Source of the DNA: CAZJHX01 sp964545715
Lineage (GTDB): Bacteria; Myxococcota_A; UBA9042; GCA-2863065
Assembly (NCBI GenBank): GCA_964545715.1
Contig: CAZJHX010000192.1
Coordinates: 1-18,482, forward strand
Direction: 5' to 3'
Length of the DNA stretch: 18,482 nucleotides
The notes under the pieces are model-generated. The model saw only the letters and a list, made by a program, of their open reading frames with translations. It was not told where the DNA came from and did no database searches. A program made the position numbers and the translations under genes. Positions 15,635 to 18,482 of this stretch are shown here, piece by piece (the first letter of the stretch is position 1; each line of letters opens with the position of its first letter).

Positions 15635-16135
15635 CTAGTGGGCGGCCAAGCCGCGGCGCTCCAGGTCGCGTCGCAGCGTGTGCATGGTGATGGTTTGCAG
15701 GCGGTTGAGCCGGCGGCCCATCGCTGTCGCCAGGTTTGTCATGAGCGCGGCATGAAGCTTGGGGTGCTGCCGCAGAAACGTCAGGAGCACTGCGCCGTCC
15801 AGCGCCAACAGCGCGACATCGGTGATCGCCTGCGCGCCGAGAGCGTATTTGTGGGGCGCCACCAGGGCGGCCCAGCCGAGTATGGAGCCCTCGGACTCTT
15901 CGGCTACGGTCAGCTGCCTGGCCCCGGCCAGGGGCTGCAGCGGCAGCGTCAGGGCGACGCTGCCGCGTGCGATGACGTATAGGTGTTTGGCGGCGTCACC
16001 GAGCGCAAAGATTGGCTCCCCGGCCAGAAGAACGCGCTTTTGCCCCAGCGCCAGCAGCTGCTGGACCTGGAGGTCCCTCAGATCGGCAAAGAGCGGGCTG
16101 CCGGCGCCATCCATGGCTGGTGCTGTGGCGGTCAT
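15635..16135 (-). CDS. stand-alone cyclic-nucleotide-binding-like (Crp-type) domain protein
   Basis: A 166-residue protein. It shows the Crp effector-domain beta roll: LLALGQKRVLLAGEPIFALGDAAKHLYVIARGSVAL, then an acidic loop, then GSILGWAALVAPHKYALGAQA (83-103) and the long C-helix LTFLRQHPKLHAAL...RRLNRL. It ends there: no DNA-binding helix-turn-helix follows. The phosphate-binding cassette lacks the usual G-E-(L/I)-A...R-x-A residues (W, K and Y occupy the region), so cAMP/cGMP binding is doubtful and another ligand or a purely structural role is possible. It is coupled by ATGA (16132-16135) to the upstream small membrane protein gene and is convergent with the kinase. Confidence 0.82.
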   Translation of the reverse strand: MTATAPAMDGAGSPLFADLRDLQVQQLLALGQKRVLLAGEPIFALGDAAKHLYVIARGSVALTLPLQPLAGARQLTVAEESEGSILGWAALVAPHKYALGAQAITDVALLALDGAVLLTFLRQHPKLHAALMTNLATAMGRRLNRLQTITMHTLRRDLERRGLAAH

Positions 16136-16392
16136 GAGCGGTAGCGGGCCCAGAGGGTCTCCGGGCAGGGGTCGCTCGCGAATCGCTCACCCGCCTTGGC
16201 CTCTTGCCGCACGTCCGCCTCGATGCGCTGGACCAGCCGGTCGACGGCGACCGCATCCTCCGGGGACAGCGGGGCTGCCGATGCGCCGTGGCTGTCGCTC
16301 ATACCCTGCGCCAGCGCCGCCATGCCGGCGATGAACAGCGCGGCCAGAATCAACAGGGTCACCGGGACCCAGACAATGATGTATTCCCCCAT
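16132..16392 (-). CDS. small single-helix membrane protein
   Basis: An 86-residue protein of unrecognised family. Residues 4-28 form a strong transmembrane helix (EYIIVWVPVTLLILAALFIA) directly after the N-terminal Met-Gly. A soluble charged tail follows, predicted helical (SPEDAVAVDRLVQRIEADVRQEAKAGERF). The start at 16392 is supported by GGAGGAG at 16401-16407 with 8 nt spacing and by a sigma-54-like promoter just upstream. Its coupling to the Crp-type domain gene suggests that the two products act together, perhaps holding the binding domain at the membrane. That is inference. Confidence 0.72.
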   Translation of the reverse strand: MGEYIIVWVPVTLLILAALFIAGMAALAQGMSDSHGASAAPLSPEDAVAVDRLVQRIEADVRQEAKAGERFASDPCPETLWARYRS

Positions 16393-16419
16393 GGGTTGGT
16401 CTCCTCCGCCCCTGGGTGA

Positions 16420-16435
16420 TGCAACGCACGCGCCA
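16420..16435 (-). promoter_or_regulatory. sigma-54 promoter for the small-membrane-protein/Crp-domain pair
   Basis: On the minus strand, TGGCGC-GTGCG-TTGCA, preceded by T and with G after the -24 box. The only core mismatch is G for A in the -24 box; the -12 box is perfect. Predicted transcription starts near 16409, about 17 nt before the ATG, with GGAGGAG falling almost at the 5' end. It occupies the 51-bp space between the CAP gene stop and this operon, so the pair can be transcribed independently of the CAP gene. Confidence 0.68.
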
Positions 16436-16443
16436 ATAAACGG

Positions 16444-17655
16444 CTAGAGCAGCCGGAAGTCGTAGCCGTAGGTCTTGATCGCGCCCGACGGCAGCGTGAC
16501 CCCGCCGATTTCCACCATGTAGGGCGTCGCCTGCTCCAGTCCATCCACCTTCCACTGAAGCAGGTTGGGGACGCCCGACCCGGTCTTGGCCTGCACGTCG
16601 GTGACGGCCAGCGGTCCGTCGGGCCCGGTCACGGACACCACCACGCCGTCGTAGGAGACCTGCGCGTTGGCTGCCTTGTTGCTCAGGTCCTCGAGCGCGG
16701 AGAACGACAGGTAGTAGCTGGTGTCGAACAGCTCAGCCGGATACTCGCCGACCGGATACGCCACATAAGCGATGCCTGACGCGGTCGGAGCGGGTCCGGC
16801 CGATCCGACCCACAGCGCGCTGGCCTGCGCGACGATCGACGGCGCCAGCTGCAGCGTGTTGTGCACGGTCCCAAACGAGATCGACCCCAGCCAGGGATCC
16901 AGCAGAAACCGGCGGTGACCCAGGCTGTCCTGCGCGGTGACGTTGATCAAAAACGACGTCACGACCTGCTCCGGGGAGTCGATGAACGGCACCGTCGCAA
17001 ACGGCAGGTAGTACGTGGAGAGCGCGGCCAGGCTGCCCTTGCACCCCGTATCGGCGGCGTCGCTGAAGCACGCACTGTCGGCGTTGTAGGTAAACGACTC
17101 GCCCCTGGCGAGCAGCAGCGCGCACGCCTGCACCTGGGCGTCGTGGTTCAGTGCGTATGCGACGGCCGGCAGCCCGCTGGCGCTGCGGATCGCGTTCACG
17201 TGGGCCAACGCCCGCTGCTTGAAGGCGTCGCTGGTCATGCCCGCACCGCAACCGGCGACGTCCGGCGCTACCTTGTACGCGCAGTCCGGTGATGCGTTGT
17301 CGGCGCAGGCGCCCAGGTCCGGCCCCGGGTCGTCGGCGGGCGGCTCTTCCGTGGGCGGGGACAGCGGATCGCCCCCGTCATCGGGCGGCGGGTCATCCGG
17401 CGGCTCCGCTGGTGGCGGCTGGTCGGCCGGTGGCGCAGCGGGCACCTCCGGCTCGACGGCAGCGGGCTCCTCCTCGACGGGGTCATCGGCCGGCGCCGCG
17501 GCGCCGCCGTCATCCGTTACGGTGCCGGGATCGCCGTAGCCCGGCGGGGACTTGACAACGAACTCATCATTGGGGTTGGTACGGGCACGCTCCGCCGGCG
17601 AACAAGCCGCGGCGAGCGCAAAGATAAACAACAGCGGGTAACCTCGGGTGGTCAT
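16444..17655 (-). CDS. CAP/SCP-domain lipoprotein with Pro/Asp/Glu linker
   Basis: A 403-residue protein. Signal peptide MTTRGYPLLFIFALAAA is followed by C18 (broad lipobox A-A-A-C). Residues about 48-122 are a low-complexity Pro/Asp/Glu/Ala spacer, likely an extended stalk. A CAP (CRISP/antigen 5/PR-1) domain follows, about 143-320. It shows RALAHVNAIRSASGLPAV, a Cys-containing central part, SPEQVVTSFLINVTA...LGHRRFLLDPWLGSISFG, and YVAYPVGEYPAELF. The final 90 residues resemble an Ig/FN3-like domain. The GEN motif and first His of the CAP tetrad are not visible, so enzymatic activity is unlikely. The start at 17655 has GGAGG 4 nt upstream; an in-frame ATG at 17673 is the alternative but gives a worse signal sequence. 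Surface location is inferred. Confidence 0.85.
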   Translation of the reverse strand: MTTRGYPLLFIFALAAACSPAERARTNPNDEFVVKSPPGYGDPGTVTDDGGAAAPADDPVEEEPAAVEPEVPAAPPADQPPPAEPPDDPPPDDGGDPLSPPTEEPPADDPGPDLGACADNASPDCAYKVAPDVAGCGAGMTSDAFKQRALAHVNAIRSASGLPAVAYALNHDAQVQACALLLARGESFTYNADSACFSDAADTGCKGSLAALSTYYLPFATVPFIDSPEQVVTSFLINVTAQDSLGHRRFLLDPWLGSISFGTVHNTLQLAPSIVAQASALWVGSAGPAPTASGIAYVAYPVGEYPAELFDTSYYLSFSALEDLSNKAANAQVSYDGVVVSVTGPDGPLAVTDVQAKTGSGVPNLLQWKVDGLEQATPYMVEIGGVTLPSGAIKTYGYDFRLL

Positions 17656-17692
17656 CACTCCTCCGATATCCATGCGCTGCTGCTGAGGGGCA

Positions 17693-17721
17693 CATATACC
17701 GGGCGATGCGGCGCCGATCAA
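17693..17721 (-). promoter_or_regulatory. candidate sigma-70-type promoter of the CAP lipoprotein gene
   Basis: On the minus strand, TTGATC (17721-17716) and TATATG (17698-17693) are separated by exactly 17 bp. Each matches 4 of 6 consensus bases. Transcription would start near 17686, about 31 nt before the ATG. The -35 hexamer is the loop of a local inverted repeat. No -24/-12 match was found here, unlike the neighbouring operons. Confidence 0.4.
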
Positions 17722-17733
17722 GGCGCTTCGCCC
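17701..17733 (-). terminator. nested inverted repeat after the NBR1-Ig gene (terminator or operator)
   Basis: In plus-strand terms: GGGCGA (17701-17706), TGCG, GCGCC (17711-17715), loop GATCAA, GGCGC (17722-17726), T, TCGCCC (17728-17733). The two stems pair as 5 + 6 bp with a 1/4-nt asymmetric bulge. It begins 5 nt beyond the stop of the leftward gene at 17739, as expected for a terminator, but no U-tract follows. Because the -35 hexamer of the next gene sits in the loop, an operator role is also possible. Confidence 0.4.
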
Positions 17734-17738
17734 CGTTG

Positions 17739-18482
17739 TTATGGCCAGACGAACTCCGAGACGTTGCTGCGCTCGTTGACTGTGAACTGCGTGCTGAGCA
17801 CCGGCAGCGCGGTGCTGATCATCCAGCCGTAGCGCTTGCCGGACTGAGGCAGAAAGTCGTTCAGCGCGCCCCCGGGCCAGCCGGATCCCGGGATGAGATT
17901 GTGATCCCACACCACCTGCTGGTCTCGGAGAATCGAGTCGAAGAGCCCGGCCAGCCACACGCCGTCCTGGTACACAAAGATCCACACGCCCCCCACAAAC
18001 TTGTTGTAGAGGGGCTCGCCCGCCGCGACATAGCTGGGGTTGAACGTGGGCCAGCAGGCGTCCGAGGCGCCGCACGTGGTCCCGTTGTTGGCGATGTTGA
18101 TCGTGTCTGCCGGTCCCTTCGTCGCCGTCAGCGTTACCGGCTGGGGCCAGTCGGAGATGTCCGGATGGATCCACATGACGTTGCTGAAATCCTCCGCGAT
18201 GGGCGGCGGGAAGATCTCCGGCTCATCCGGGCAGCCGACCGTGATGGGCAGCTTAGTCACCTCCCCAAATAGTCCGGCCTCCGAGCGCATGCGCCACTTC
18301 AAGACATAGTCGCCCTCGACCTTGGGCGCGGTGATCGAAAACTCGAAGGAGTGCGTCTCACCCGGCGCCACAGATGTTCCCTTGGGCAGCTTCACGCGGC
18401 TCTTGTCGTAGAACATCTTGGAGTCGCCCAGCGGCACCAGCCGATACGCGTCGCCCGCCCAGGTGGTCTCGCCGATGTTCTT
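17739..18482 (-). CDS. secreted-type protein with NBR1-like Ig domain, 5' part outside window
   Basis: Partial: 247 codons are present and the frame stays open to the right edge, so the true N-terminus lies beyond 18482. The first visible residues (NIGETTWAGDAYRLVPLGD), then V.LP.GTSVAPGE...FEF.ITAP...GDYVLKWRM.SE.G.FGE....ITV, are the NBR1-type Ig-like domain (N_BRCA1_IG). After a Pro-rich hinge, the C-terminal half carries CWPTFNPSYVAAGEPLYNKF, GVWIFVYQDGVWLAGLFDS, GWMISTALPVLSTQFTVNERSNVSEFVWP-type sequence. I recognise this as a recurrent C-terminal module of myxobacterial secreted proteins but cannot name it. Function unknown; extracellular location inferred. The stop is TAA at 17739. 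Confidence 0.78.
   Translation of the reverse strand, partial: KNIGETTWAGDAYRLVPLGDSKMFYDKSRVKLPKGTSVAPGETHSFEFSITAPKVEGDYVLKWRMRSEAGLFGEVTKLPITVGCPDEPEIFPPPIAEDFSNVMWIHPDISDWPQPVTLTATKGPADTINIANNGTTCGASDACWPTFNPSYVAAGEPLYNKFVGGVWIFVYQDGVWLAGLFDSILRDQQVVWDHNLIPGSGWPGGALNDFLPQSGKRYGWMISTALPVLSTQFTVNERSNVSEFVWP

Noticed and set aside
17300..17530. GC-rich repetitive stretch resembling a DNA repeat or origin-like element
   Set aside because: It is the Pro/Asp/Glu linker coding region of the CAP gene; repetition follows the Pro and Asp codons.
17674..18174. Longer form of the CAP protein starting at 18174
   Set aside because: Shadow of the NBR1-Ig gene in another frame; the signal peptide starts at 17655.

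Overview
The window is GC-rich (roughly two-thirds G+C), densely coding DNA with no tRNA, rRNA, CRISPR array or insertion sequence that I can see. The protein content suggests a Myxococcota-type (deltaproteobacterial-lineage) bacterium, probably a draft or metagenome assembly because it contains a 10-N gap. The signs are a giant Big_2 Ig-repeat lipoprotein, a eukaryote-like Ser/Thr kinase, a small AgmX/PglI-like C-terminal domain, a CAP-domain lipoprotein with a Pro/Asp/Glu linker, an NBR1-type Ig domain, and several good sigma-54 (RpoN) promoter matches. The taxonomy is inference.

Layout. 1-220: leader with a near-perfect -24/-12 promoter and a 9-bp inverted repeat touching it. 221-8464 (+): one 2747-residue predicted lipoprotein made of 29 tandem Ig-like repeats. 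8465-8742: intergenic, with a scaffold gap whose two flanks are imperfect copies of each other. 8743-12221 (+): tandem-domain universal stress protein translationally coupled to a P2A Ca2+-type ATPase. 12150-13477 (-): Cys-rich TPR lipoprotein coupled to a small AgmX_C-like secreted protein. 13478-13585: divergent control region with two back-to-back sigma-54 promoters. 13586-15630 (+): DUF2267 protein, host-attachment (baeRF12-like) protein and a tail-anchored Ser/Thr kinase. 15635-16392 (-): small membrane protein coupled to a stand-alone cyclic-nucleotide-binding-like domain, behind its own sigma-54 promoter. 16444-17655 (-): CAP/SCP lipoprotein. 17739-18482 (-): C-terminal part of an NBR1-Ig secreted protein running off the right edge.

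How the genes may work together. The section from 8743 to 16392 looks like a stress and signalling island: stress protein plus cation pump, DUF2267 plus host-attachment protein, kinase, and cyclic-nucleotide-binding-like domain. At least three of its transcription starts, and that of the giant lipoprotein, carry -24/-12 sequences with exact sigma-54 spacing. In three of these cases the predicted transcript begins only about 17-23 nt before the start codon. Four adjacent gene pairs overlap as ATGA. The best hypothesis for a new system is therefore a sigma-54-controlled, pairwise-coupled stress and envelope module. This rests on sequence motifs and family knowledge; no enhancer-binding protein gene is in the window.
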